37,471 nucleotides of DNA from Ruminococcus sp. (GTDB taxonomy: Bacteria > Bacillota > Clostridia > Oscillospirales > Acutalibacteraceae), in assembly GCA_017456845.1 (NCBI GenBank), contig JAFTIP010000011.1, positions 1 to 37,471 on the forward strand, given 5' to 3'. Each line of letters begins with the position of its first letter. The stretch's first letter is position 1. The notes beneath the pieces were generated by a model. It saw only the letters and a program-made list of their open reading frames with translations. It did no database searches and was not told the DNA's origin. The position numbers were made by a program, and so were the translations under genes. Below are positions 8,174 through 16,220 of the stretch, one piece after another.

Positions 8174-8824
8174 ATGTTTCAAAAAATCAAACGAATAGTA
8201 GGCATAGTTCTTGTTGCCGCACTTTTTTTTGCCTTATTTTATATAGCCTACATAAGAATTACTGAAAAGCCTCCGGGATTTTTCGGCTATAGATTAATCC
8301 GAGTTTCTTCAGAATCTATGGAGCCTGCTCTTGACGTTGGCGAGGTTGTAATTGTATCCAAAGCTGAGCCCGAAACCCTTGTAAAGGGAGATGTGATATG
8401 CTACAGAGCAGAAAAAGGTTACTTAAAAGGAAAGCTGATAACACACCAGATTTCCAAAGACCCTTATGTTGAAGACGGTGTATATTATTTTACCACCCGA
8501 AGCATTAAGCCTGAGGCGGTAGATGACCCTGAAATTTCTGAAGATCAGATTATTGGTAAGGTTACCCATAAAATTCCTTATATTGGCACAATATACGACT
8601 TCTTTACTGAGTGGTATGGTATGGTGCTGTTATTGGTACTTATTATTATTGCTTTTTCTGATGACGTCATTAATATCATTAATAAAATCAGAGAGAAAAA
8701 GTACCTTGAAGACGATTCACAGCATTCAAATGTGGAGGATATTGAACAAGGCGAAGTTGCAATGGAGCAACGCCTCAATGAGTTTGACGGCATTATTACT
8801 CAGCTTGATGACCCTGACCTTTAA
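8174..8824 (+). CDS. SipW-like (ER/archaeal-type) signal peptidase I, copy 3
   Basis: A 216-residue protein with ATG 8174 after AGGAGG (8161-8166). One membrane segment is at about 7-27 and another at about 147-168. Motifs: VSSESMEP with Ser48, GDVICY, and GKLITHQI with His91. The box that reads TKGVAN in copy 2 is changed to TTRSIKPEAVDDPE, losing the Ala-Asn but keeping acidic residues D117/D118, so specificity may differ. The acidic C-terminal tail is predicted to be cytoplasmic. It has its own likely promoter upstream and a terminator downstream, so it forms a single-gene unit next to the main cluster. Confidence 0.88.
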   Translation: MFQKIKRIVGIVLVAALFFALFYIAYIRITEKPPGFFGYRLIRVSSESMEPALDVGEVVIVSKAEPETLVKGDVICYRAEKGYLKGKLITHQISKDPYVEDGVYYFTTRSIKPEAVDDPEISEDQIIGKVTHKIPYIGTIYDFFTEWYGMVLLLVLIIIAFSDDVINIINKIREKKYLEDDSQHSNVEDIEQGEVAMEQRLNEFDGIITQLDDPDL

Positions 8825-8831
8825 TATTTTT

Positions 8832-8860
8832 AGCCCAAAGCATTGCTTTGGGCTGATTTT
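8832..8860 (+). terminator. Intrinsic terminator after third signal peptidase
   Basis: AGCCCAAAGCA (8832-8842) pairs with TGCTTTGGGCT (8844-8854), an almost perfect palindrome, followed by GATTTTTA. It closes the signal peptidase unit ahead of the protease gene. Confidence 0.85.
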
Positions 8861-8949
8861 TAAATTTATTCATTTCGGTTTCATTCTTGTTTCAGCTGTT
8901 TTTCACATACTACGTTTAGAATACAGCTAAAAGATTTGGAGGTATATAT

Positions 8950-10410
8950 ATGACAGACAATAGATTTGATAATCCATATGTTAATCCCGAGGTATCTTCC
9001 GGCGACAAGCAGGACTTACCGCTTCAGAATGTTTACCAACCGCAGGAAGTTTCTGTTGAGCAGATGCCTGTTGAAGAACCTGCAGAAGAAGGCTTAAATC
9101 AGCCTCCTTATTCCTGCGAATGGTACGGCGGTAATACTTCACCGATAAATCCTGCTCCTAAGCCACCTTACGTTTCGCCACAGACTGAGCAGATTCCTCA
9201 GAAAAAAGAGCGTAAGCAAAAAGGTGTATCGAAAGGTCTGTTCTTTGCCGGTATTGCAGTTTGCCTCTGCCTTTCTTTTGTGGCAGGCTTTGTTGGCACG
9301 GGAGTATATAACTATATCGATTCGCTTAATGCTGAGATTAAAAATGGGCTTACCATTAATAAAATTGATGCCGAAAGCTACGATACGGCATATAAAGACG
9401 GTGGTCTTTCTACAGTAGAAATTGTAAATAAAGCCGCCGACAGCGTTGTAGAGATTACCACCGAAACTGTAACTACAGGCGTGTTTGCTCAGCAGTTTAT
9501 TAAGTCAGGTGCTGGTTCCGGTGTTATTGTAGATGCTGACGGTTCCATTGTTACAAATCATCACGTTATTGACGGTGCTACAAAAATCTCGGTTACACTT
9601 CGCGACGGAACTACCTATGACGCTAAGTTGGTGGGCAGCGATGAGGAACTTGACGTAGCACTTCTTGAAATCACCCCCGATCAAAAGCTTACTGCCGCAA
9701 CCTTTGGTGATTCTGATATACTTATGGTGGGTCAGCGTACCGTTGCTATCGGTAACCCGTTAGGTCAGCTTGGCGGTTCGGTGACTGAGGGTGTTTTAAG
9801 TGCCTTAAACCGAGATGTTGTAATTGACGGTCAGACCATGAGCTTGCTGCAGACCGACACAGCTATAAACCCAGGTAACTCCGGAGGCGGGTTGTTTGAC
9901 CAGAACGGCAACCTTATAGGTATTGTTAACGCAAAATCCTCAGGTTCTGAGGTTGAGGGTCTTGGTTTTGCGATTCCTATTAACGACGTAATCAACGTAA
10001 TAGGCGACTTGGCTGAATTTGGATATGTTCGCGGCAGAGTTGATTTAGGTATGACTTTTATCGACGTTGATTCTCAACAGGTAGCTTGGATGTACGGACT
10101 TGAAAAGACAGGTTGCTATATATACAGCGTAGAAAAAAATACAAACGCTGATGTTGCAGGTTTTGAAAGCGGCGACAGAGTGATTTCTGTTAACGGTAAA
10201 GAAGTTGCAAAGTCAGAAGAGTTGGAAAAAATAATTAATGACTGTGCAGTTGGTGAGGAGGTAACCTTTAAGGTTGAGAACACCTCAGGTAAAACCTATA
10301 CAATCAGCTTTGAGCTTCAGGAATATGTTCCTGAAGTTGATAATGAAAACTTTTTTGAAAAAGAAAATCAGAATAACGATTTTTCTAACTGGTGGTCCTT
10401 CTTTAATTAA
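8950..10410 (+). CDS. HtrA/DegP-like membrane-anchored serine protease with PDZ domain
   Basis: A 486-residue protein with start ATG 8950 after GGAGG. Residues 1-93 are a Pro/Glu/Gln-rich cytoplasmic region ending in a basic patch, and 96-119 are a membrane segment. The trypsin-like domain (about 150-355) carries His205 (TNHHVID), Asp235 (ELDVALLE) and Ser311 (GNSGGG). One C-terminal PDZ domain spans about 362-455 (GFESGDRVISVNGKEV). This is the standard layout of Gram-positive HtrA: extracytoplasmic quality control of misfolded or over-produced secreted proteins. Standing directly after a secretion cluster it could serve that cluster, but HtrA is also a general housekeeping gene, so this is only a suggestion. 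Confidence 0.95.
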   Translation: MTDNRFDNPYVNPEVSSGDKQDLPLQNVYQPQEVSVEQMPVEEPAEEGLNQPPYSCEWYGGNTSPINPAPKPPYVSPQTEQIPQKKERKQKGVSKGLFFAGIAVCLCLSFVAGFVGTGVYNYIDSLNAEIKNGLTINKIDAESYDTAYKDGGLSTVEIVNKAADSVVEITTETVTTGVFAQQFIKSGAGSGVIVDADGSIVTNHHVIDGATKISVTLRDGTTYDAKLVGSDEELDVALLEITPDQKLTAATFGDSDILMVGQRTVAIGNPLGQLGGSVTEGVLSALNRDVVIDGQTMSLLQTDTAINPGNSGGGLFDQNGNLIGIVNAKSSGSEVEGLGFAIPINDVINVIGDLAEFGYVRGRVDLGMTFIDVDSQQVAWMYGLEKTGCYIYSVEKNTNADVAGFESGDRVISVNGKEVAKSEELEKIINDCAVGEEVTFKVENTSGKTYTISFELQEYVPEVDNENFFEKENQNNDFSNWWSFFN

Positions 10411-10415
10411 AAAAC

Positions 10416-10441
10416 GGGAGATGCATTAATTTGCATCTCCC
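10416..10441. terminator. Bidirectional terminator between htrA-like gene and murC
   Basis: GGGAGATGCA (10416-10425) and TGCATCTCCC (10432-10441) form a perfect 10-bp stem with a 6-base loop. A-rich sequence precedes it and ATTTTC follows, so both converging genes can use it. Confidence 0.88.
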
Positions 10442-10450
10442 ATTTTCATG

Positions 10451-11824
10451 TCAGTCTTTATGTTCCAAAGCCGAGTAAATCATATTTGCACAGCGGTAAA
10501 CGTTTCCGCCGCCCATTGTAAGCACCAAATCGCCTTCTTTTGCGTTTTTTAGAATAAACTCTGTAATTTCTTCAAAGGTGTCAATGCAATGGCTGCCTTC
10601 GATTTTAGCACCTAAATCTGTGGAGTAGATGTTGTAGGTGTTGGTTTCTCTGACTGCTAAAATTTCAGAAATAATAATTTCATCAGGAATACTTAGTGCT
10701 TTTGCGAAGTCATCCAAGAGAATTGCAGTTCTTGAATAAGTGTGAGGCTGAAAAATCGCCCAAACCTTATTAAAGCCCATATTCATTGCTGAAGTAAGCA
10801 CTGCAGTAAGCTCTGTGGGGTGGTGGGCAAAGTCATCAGCTACGGTAATTCCTCTGGTAACACCCAAAACCTCAAATCTTCTGTGAACACCGGTGAACTT
10901 CTCAAGGTTTTCTGCAATTTCCTTGCCTGTAGCCCCAAGGTGATGAGCCGCCGCTGATGCCGCCAAAGCGTTCATAATATTATGCCTTCCGGGAACAACC
11001 AGTTTAACAGTAGCTATAAAATCGTTTTTGTAGTACAAATCAAAGCTCTGGTGCATTCCGTTGGAAATTATATTAACCGCTCTATAGTCACAATTCTCTC
11101 CAACACCAAAGGTGATTTTCTCTAAATTCAATTCCTTAAATGTGTCTGTTGAATTTTCATCATCACCGCAATAAATAACAGCGTGGGTGGTTTGATTTGC
11201 AAATTTTTTAAACGAACTTTTTATGTTGTCAAGATTCTTGAAGTAGTCAAGGTGGTCTGCATCTATATTAAGTACAACTGAAAGATATGGGGTTAACTGC
11301 AAGAAGGTGTCCACGTATTCGCAGGCTTCGCACACAATAATGTCGCTTTGTCCTACATAGCTGTTGCCGCCGATTGCGTTAAGCTTACCTCCGATAATTG
11401 CTGAGGGGTCAAAGCCTGAGCCTATAAGAATTTGGCTAATCATTGCGGTGGTGGAGGTTTTGCCGTGAGTACCAGCCACAGCTACTGAGCGATTGTATCT
11501 CCTTGTAACAATGCCAAGCATAACACTACGCTCAAGGCAGGGGATACCAAGCTCTTTAGCGGCTACAAGCTCAGGGTTGTCACTTTTGACTGCGGCTGTG
11601 TAAACAACCAGTTCGGTATTCTTTACATTCTCAGCAAAGTGTCCCTCAAAAACTTTAATCCCCATATTCTTGATTCTGTCAAGAGTATCGGATTCATTGC
11701 AGTCGGAGCCTGTAATAATAAAGCCTTCGCTGTAAAGAATCTCAGCCAAAGGGCACATACCGCTTCCGCCAATGCCTACAAAATGTATCTTTTTAACTTT
11801 ATCAAGTATGTTATCGTAATTCAT
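10451..11824 (-). CDS. murC: UDP-N-acetylmuramate-L-alanine ligase
   Basis: A 457-residue cytoplasmic Mur ligase that adds L-Ala to UDP-MurNAc in an ATP-dependent step of peptidoglycan synthesis. Residues 13-23 (HFVGIGGSGMC) are the UDP-substrate Rossmann loop and 118-126 (GTHGKTSTT) the ATP P-loop. The middle contains VLNIDADHLDYF and the C-terminal domain starts near GVHRRFEVLG with VADDFAHHPTE. Length matches the family. The ribosome site GAAGGAG lies just upstream on the minus strand. It is a monocistronic unit divergent from rlmD and ends at a shared terminator. Confidence 0.97.
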   Translation of the reverse strand: MNYDNILDKVKKIHFVGIGGSGMCPLAEILYSEGFIITGSDCNESDTLDRIKNMGIKVFEGHFAENVKNTELVVYTAAVKSDNPELVAAKELGIPCLERSVMLGIVTRRYNRSVAVAGTHGKTSTTAMISQILIGSGFDPSAIIGGKLNAIGGNSYVGQSDIIVCEACEYVDTFLQLTPYLSVVLNIDADHLDYFKNLDNIKSSFKKFANQTTHAVIYCGDDENSTDTFKELNLEKITFGVGENCDYRAVNIISNGMHQSFDLYYKNDFIATVKLVVPGRHNIMNALAASAAAHHLGATGKEIAENLEKFTGVHRRFEVLGVTRGITVADDFAHHPTELTAVLTSAMNMGFNKVWAIFQPHTYSRTAILLDDFAKALSIPDEIIISEILAVRETNTYNIYSTDLGAKIEGSHCIDTFEEITEFILKNAKEGDLVLTMGGGNVYRCANMIYSALEHKD

Positions 11825-11913
11825 TTAAATCAACTCCTTCGCTTATTATATTGCATTCTTTCAAAAAAATAAATACCTATCTCAGCATTGTTACACTTTT
11901 TCTTATATAATTG

Positions 11914-11942
11914 TTGTAAATATAAGCGTAAAATGTTAAAAT
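11914..11942 (+). promoter_or_regulatory. Possible sigma-A promoter for rlmD unit
   Basis: TTGTAA (11914-11919) and TAAAAT (11937-11942) with a 17-base spacer in the AT-rich divergent region between murC and rlmD. The region is so AT-rich that chance matches are likely. Confidence 0.35.
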
Positions 11943-11972
11943 ATTATATATTTCTTAAAATTTTGGTGGATT

Positions 11973-13334
11973 ATGAACTTAAAAAAGAATGATATTTTAA
12001 AGCTTAATATAAATTCCATTTCTTCTGAAGGCAGCGGTGTTGCCAAAACTGAAGAGGGAATAACGGTGTTTGTACCAAACTCAGCAGTAGGCGATGAGCT
12101 CAATGTCCGTATTATAAAGGTGCAGAAAACCTATGCCTTCGGTAAGGTAGAGGAAGTCCTTACTCCTTCTCCTGACAGAATCACCCCAACCTGCAGTGTA
12201 GGTTATAAGTGCGGAGGCTGTGTATACTGCCATATTTCTTACGAAGCTGAGCTTAAGGCTAAGGAGCAAAGAGTAAAGGATGCTATTGAGCGAATTGCAA
12301 AGCTTAATGTGCCCGTAAGGCCTATTGTTTGCACAGGCGAGGTTAACAGATATCGCAACAAAGCGATGATTCCAGCAGGGCTTTCTAAAGACGGTAAAAT
12401 CACAATGGGCTTTTACTCTAATCACAGTCATAGAATCGTTGAATGCAACGACTGCTCGCTTCAGCCACAGTGCTTCTTAAAGGCGAGTGAAATTTTAAAA
12501 GCCTTTCTTCAAAGTCACAATATATCAATTTATGACGAAGCCACAGGCAAAGGCCTCTTCCGTCACCTTTACTTACGCCTTGCAGAAAAAACCGACGAGC
12601 TGATGATAACTTTAGTTATCAACGGTAAAGACCTTCCTTTCTCGGATGTTCTTGTTGATGCTTTTAAAGATGAGCTTCCAAATCTTAAATCCGTAGTTTT
12701 AAACGTAAACCGTGAGGATACCAACGTTGTGCTGGGCAAGAAGAGTAAAACTCTTTACGGTGAAGGTTTTATCACAGATGTTCTTTGCGGATTAAAATTT
12801 AAAATCTCACCTCAGTCCTTCTATCAGGTTAACCGTAAAGGTGCCCAGCTTCTGTACTCAAAAGCTGCCGAATATGCCGACTTAAAGGGCAATGAAGTTC
12901 TCCTTGACCTTTATTGCGGTACCGGCACTATAGGTCTTTCTATGGCTCATAAAGCAAAAAGCCTTATCGGAGTTGAGATTGTTCCAAAAGCTATTGAAGA
13001 TGCCAAAGAGAACGCTAAAACAAACGGCATAGAAAATGCACGTTTTATCTGCGGTGACGCCGCTAAGGCCGCCGAAACCCTTAAAGCCGAAGGTTTAACT
13101 CCTGATGTTATTATTATAGACCCGCCCCGCAAGGGATGTGACAAATCTTTAATAAAAACTATTTCTGATTTTAACCCTGAGCGTGTAGTTTACGTTTCCT
13201 GCGACCCTGCTACCTTAGCTCGTGATTTGGCAGTTTTTGCCGAACTGGGCTTTATCACTCAGGAAGTAACCCCTGTTGATATGTTCCCAAGGACCGCCCA
13301 TGTGGAATGTGTAACTTGGCTTAAACGCAAATAG
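11973..13334 (+). CDS. rlmD: 23S rRNA (uracil-5)-methyltransferase, RlmD/RumA family
   Basis: A 453-residue SAM-dependent enzyme forming m5U in 23S rRNA. An N-terminal TRAM domain (about 4-63) is followed by the Fe-S cluster Cys set C74, C80, C83 (pattern C-x5-C-x2-C) with a fourth Cys around NDCSLQPQC. The SAM site reads LLDLYCGTGTIGLSM. The catalytic region has IIIDPPRKG and the nucleophile C410 in YVSCDPATLARDL. In Firmicutes a single RlmCD-type enzyme often modifies two positions (U747 and U1939 in E. coli numbering); which applies here cannot be read from sequence. The ribosome site GGTGGA is unusually close to the ATG. Confidence 0.93.
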   Translation: MNLKKNDILKLNINSISSEGSGVAKTEEGITVFVPNSAVGDELNVRIIKVQKTYAFGKVEEVLTPSPDRITPTCSVGYKCGGCVYCHISYEAELKAKEQRVKDAIERIAKLNVPVRPIVCTGEVNRYRNKAMIPAGLSKDGKITMGFYSNHSHRIVECNDCSLQPQCFLKASEILKAFLQSHNISIYDEATGKGLFRHLYLRLAEKTDELMITLVINGKDLPFSDVLVDAFKDELPNLKSVVLNVNREDTNVVLGKKSKTLYGEGFITDVLCGLKFKISPQSFYQVNRKGAQLLYSKAAEYADLKGNEVLLDLYCGTGTIGLSMAHKAKSLIGVEIVPKAIEDAKENAKTNGIENARFICGDAAKAAETLKAEGLTPDVIIIDPPRKGCDKSLIKTISDFNPERVVYVSCDPATLARDLAVFAELGFITQEVTPVDMFPRTAHVECVTWLKRK

Positions 13335-13362
13335 GTATAATTTTTATTAACGGAGTAACAAT

Positions 13363-13863
13363 ATGAACGTAACATACAGAAAGCCAACAATTGATGAAGT
13401 GTTTAAGATTTATCAGCATTACGTAAGGGTTATTGCTTCAATGCAGGAAATGGGTATAGACCAATGGGACGATTTGTATCCGAACTCTGCTGTAATTGCC
13501 GCCGACATTGAGGCTGGCGATTTGATAGTGGGCGAAGAAGATGGTAAGCTCATCTGTACCTTTGCAGTTAATACTGAATGTGAAGAAGATTACGATGCAT
13601 GTCCGTGGCAATATCCCTCAGAGCCTTATGTTGTGGTTCACCGTCTTGCAGTAAACCCCAAGTACCGCCGTCAGGGCGTGGCTAAAAATGCTATGGAATT
13701 TGTAGAGAATAACGCAAAAGAAAAAGGCATCAGAACAATTCGTCTTGATACCTTTTGCGGCAATCCTGTGGGTGCGGCATTGTATGAAAGCTTAGGATTT
13801 AAAGTTATAGGCTTTGCCCATTGGCGAAAGGGCAAATTCCAGATTATGGAGAAGATAATTTAA
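13363..13863 (+). CDS. GNAT family N-acetyltransferase
   Basis: A 166-residue GNAT-fold protein. The acetyl-CoA-binding motif A is seen as VVHRLAVNPKYRRQGVAKNA with the pyrophosphate loop RRQGVA, followed by the motif B segment GNPVGAALYESLGFKVIG. An early WDDLYPN segment resembles a subgroup common in gut Clostridia. The substrate cannot be inferred. It lies 28 bases after rlmD, and its TAA shares one base with the next ATG (TAATG), so the two are translationally coupled. Confidence 0.85.
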   Translation: MNVTYRKPTIDEVFKIYQHYVRVIASMQEMGIDQWDDLYPNSAVIAADIEAGDLIVGEEDGKLICTFAVNTECEEDYDACPWQYPSEPYVVVHRLAVNPKYRRQGVAKNAMEFVENNAKEKGIRTIRLDTFCGNPVGAALYESLGFKVIGFAHWRKGKFQIMEKII

Positions 13864-14174
13864 TGTCAGTTTTCGAGAAGATTTATGAGGTTGTCTCTCA
13901 AATACCTAAAGGAAAAGTTGCTACTTATGGTCAGGTGGCGCTCCTTGCAGGTAATCCTCGCTGGTCGCGTGTTGTGGGCTATGCACTTCACGCAAACCCT
14001 GACCCCGAAAGAATTCCCTGCCATAGGGTGGTAGACCGCTTCGGTTCAGTATCTAAAGCTTTTGCCTTCGGCGGCGAAAACCGTCAGATTTACCTTTTAG
14101 AAAGGGAAGGTGTAAAGCTTAATAACGGAGTGGTTGATTTGTCCCGCTATCAATGGGACGGCTTTCAGATTTAA
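13863..14174 (+). CDS. Small MGMT-domain protein (DNA-binding domain of O6-alkylguanine transferase)
   Basis: A 103-residue protein starting at ATG 13863, which overlaps the upstream stop; an upstream in-frame ATG at 13821 lies inside the acetyltransferase and is rejected. It consists only of the C-terminal DNA-binding domain of O6-methylguanine-DNA methyltransferases: YEVVSQIPKGKVATYGQ, then IPCHRVV with the Cys that accepts the alkyl group in true transferases. Alkyltransferase-like proteins of the same size usually have Trp there (PWHR). The N-terminal domain of Ada/Ogt is missing. It could be a minimal transferase or a damage-recognition protein. Its stop overlaps by 4 bases the stop of the converging dockerin gene. 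Confidence 0.85.
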   Translation: MSVFEKIYEVVSQIPKGKVATYGQVALLAGNPRWSRVVGYALHANPDPERIPCHRVVDRFGSVSKAFAFGGENRQIYLLEREGVKLNNGVVDLSRYQWDGFQI

Positions 14175-15139
14175 TACATTTTCGAAAGCATTAATAAATC
14201 TTTTGTGGTAATTAATCCGTCAGAGTCCAAATCAGCCGATATAAGATAACTTCCTTGTAAAAGTTCTTTTCGGCTCAAATGATTAAGTAATGCCTTCAAA
14301 TCTCTCGAGTTAACGTTACCCTCACCAGTAAGATCACCATAAATTACAACTGTAATTACCTCACCTGTTGAAAGGGCAAATGTAGCCCCTGTGCCCAACT
14401 TACCGCTATTAATATTTGAGCCGTCAGCCTTTGTAAAGTTTGTGATTTCATACTTTGCAAAGGCTTTCTTTATTTTGCTTACAGTAACTCCTTCTAAAGC
14501 TACATAAAAGCCGTTGCTGGTTTCAGGAGTAATGTTTTCTGTATTGCATTCTGTGGTGTAAACTGTGGTTTCAGGTGCCAAAAGGGTAGGGGATGTGTTC
14601 TGAATTTCTCCGTTTTTGTATGTAAATATTCCATCATCGGTGTGAATGGTTAAAGTGTCTTTATCAGTGATCAAAAGTTTCGTGATTTGGGATTTCAGAT
14701 TAATTTTATTAATATTGCCGTTTTCATAAACGCACATAAAATTAGAATCTTCACCCCATACAAAGTAAACTCTTTCGCCATCGGATGCATAACAGTTTTC
14801 GTTATAAAACGCATCTTCATTAATTACAAAAGAACTTATGCTGTCTTTCTGAAAATAAAAGCAGTAAACAAAAAGCTGATGATTAAGGAAATCTGAGTAA
14901 TAAATATAAAGTGTATTGTCATACATAGAAAATCCGTGAGCATCCTGAATATAGGTGTTTCCTGAAAGCTTGCCGTTATCAAAAACCCTAAGCTCTTTAT
15001 TATTGTAATTAATATCATAAGTTTTGTGTGTTACGGGGTCTGTCATAGTGATATTAAGCAAGTTATCGGCAAAAGCTGTTGAAAAGCATAGTATCAGAAC
15101 CATAAATACCAACACAAAAGCCGCTGTTTTAGTTCTCAT
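14171..15139 (-). CDS. Secreted dockerin-containing protein
   Basis: A 322-residue protein when started at ATG 15139, which follows GGGGGA; a longer reading to 15229 adds 30 residues with no ribosome site. The signal peptide is residues 1-24 (hydrophobic, then STAFA-DN). Residues about 27-190 are beta-rich, with repeated short 'xxLYIYY / RVYFVWG' strands suggesting a propeller-like fold, not recognised further. Residues 208-267 resemble the beta module that often precedes dockerins (GKLGTGATFAL). Residues 268-322 are a type I dockerin with two Ca-binding repeats: D269...E273...N277...D280, and D303-x-D305-x-D307...D314. Dockerins plug into cohesins of scaffoldins; no cohesin is present in this window. 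Confidence 0.85.
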   Translation of the reverse strand: MRTKTAAFVLVFMVLILCFSTAFADNLLNITMTDPVTHKTYDINYNNKELRVFDNGKLSGNTYIQDAHGFSMYDNTLYIYYSDFLNHQLFVYCFYFQKDSISSFVINEDAFYNENCYASDGERVYFVWGEDSNFMCVYENGNINKINLKSQITKLLITDKDTLTIHTDDGIFTYKNGEIQNTSPTLLAPETTVYTTECNTENITPETSNGFYVALEGVTVSKIKKAFAKYEITNFTKADGSNINSGKLGTGATFALSTGEVITVVIYGDLTGEGNVNSRDLKALLNHLSRKELLQGSYLISADLDSDGLITTKDLLMLSKMY

Positions 15140-15226
15140 AGTAATCCCCCGAAGATATAATACAATAATAGTACAATAAAAAGCGGGGAATAGCTTTCGT
15201 TTGTGCAGTATTTTCACAAAGTAAAA

Positions 15227-15254
15227 CAAAAAAGGCAGACGTTAAACGCCTGCC
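15227..15254 (-). terminator. Intrinsic terminator of yebC
   Basis: Read on the minus strand, GGCAGGCG and CGTCTGCC pair (8 bp, one G-U) around a short loop and are followed by seven T residues (15227-15233 are A on the plus strand). It lies just after the yebC stop and upstream of the dockerin gene, isolating the two. Confidence 0.85.
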
Positions 15255-15274
15255 TCGATTTTTAGAATATTAAA

Positions 15275-16015
15275 TTATTCTTCAACCATTTCCCAGTTGT
15301 GCCATACGTTCTGGATATCGTCGTTATCCTCGAACATATCAAGCATCTTCTGCATCTTTTCGCAGGTTTCTTTGTCTTCCAGCTTTGTATAAGTGTTGGG
15401 AACCTGCTCTACTTCAGCTGATGCAAATTCAAAACCCTGTGCGGCTAAGTCATCGCGAACTGCACCTAAATCAGAAGGCTCTGTGTAGATTGTGAAGATA
15501 TCATCATCAGCCTCAAAGTCAGCAGCGCCTGCCTCTAAAGCAGCTTCCATAACTTCGTCCTCAGTTTTATCAAGGTCTTCACGCTCAATTACAAGTACGC
15601 CTTTTCTCTCAAACATAAAGCTAACACAGCCCTGCTGACCCATATTTCCGCCGTATTTGTCAAAGTAATGACGTACGTCGCCTGCTGTACGGTTACGGTT
15701 ATCTGTAAGAGCCTCAACAATTACAGCAACGCCTGAAGGACCGTAGCCCTCGTATGTAATAGCCTCGTAGTTGGAAGCATCAGAGTCGCCTGCAGCCTTT
15801 TTGATAACTCTCTCAATGTTATCGTTGGGAACATTGTTAGCCTTTGCTTTTGCAATGCAGTCCCTGAGCTTTGAGTTAACTGTGGGGTCAGCACTGCCGC
15901 CCTCTTTAACTGCAACAATAATTTCTCTGCCGATTTTAGTGAAAATCTTAGCTCTTGCAGCGTCGTTCTTACCCTTTTTCTGCTTAATGGTACTCCATTT
16001 ATTATGTCCTGACAT
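15275..16015 (-). CDS. YebC/PmpR-TACO1 family protein
   Basis: A 246-residue protein beginning [19 protein letters not shown], the hallmark N-terminus of the YebC family, with [19 protein letters not shown] and a C-terminal NTYTKLED. Full family length. Members were long annotated as transcription regulators. More recent work on the family links YebC/TACO1 proteins to translation of proline-rich stretches. Which role applies here is not visible. It is a single-gene unit with its own terminator, divergent from the yicC operon. Confidence 0.93.
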   Translation of the reverse strand: MSGHNKWSTIKQKKGKNDAARAKIFTKIGREIIVAVKEGGSADPTVNSKLRDCIAKAKANNVPNDNIERVIKKAAGDSDASNYEAITYEGYGPSGVAVIVEALTDNRNRTAGDVRHYFDKYGGNMGQQGCVSFMFERKGVLVIEREDLDKTEDEVMEAALEAGAADFEADDDIFTIYTEPSDLGAVRDDLAAQGFEFASAEVEQVPNTYTKLEDKETCEKMQKMLDMFEDNDDIQNVWHNWEMVEE

Positions 16016-16113
16016 AAAAATTCATCCCTTTTAAAAATTTCCCAAATATTATAGCATATAAAATCTATTAATGCAAATATTTTTTATATAGTTACAAAAG
16101 GGTTACAAATCTA

Positions 16114-16142
16114 TTGTTTTACTGTTTTTGCGGTGTTATAAT
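16114..16142 (+). promoter_or_regulatory. Extended -10 sigma-A promoter of the yicC-rsgA operon
   Basis: TTGTTT (16114-16119), a 17-base spacer and a perfect TATAAT (16137-16142) preceded by TGT, an extended -10 element. It sits 79 bases before the yicC ATG, with no other strong candidate in the divergent region. Confidence 0.7.
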
Positions 16143-16220
16143 ATTAAGGTACTTGAAAGGTAAGATACAGTGCAAGTACGACAGAAGATTAGAAAATTTA
16201 ATAAGAAAGGATTTTTTACA

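Noticed and set aside
11825-11972. Riboswitch or structured leader in the murC/rlmD divergent region
   Set aside because: Only AT-rich sequence with ordinary promoter-like boxes; no stable stem or conserved leader motif could be found.
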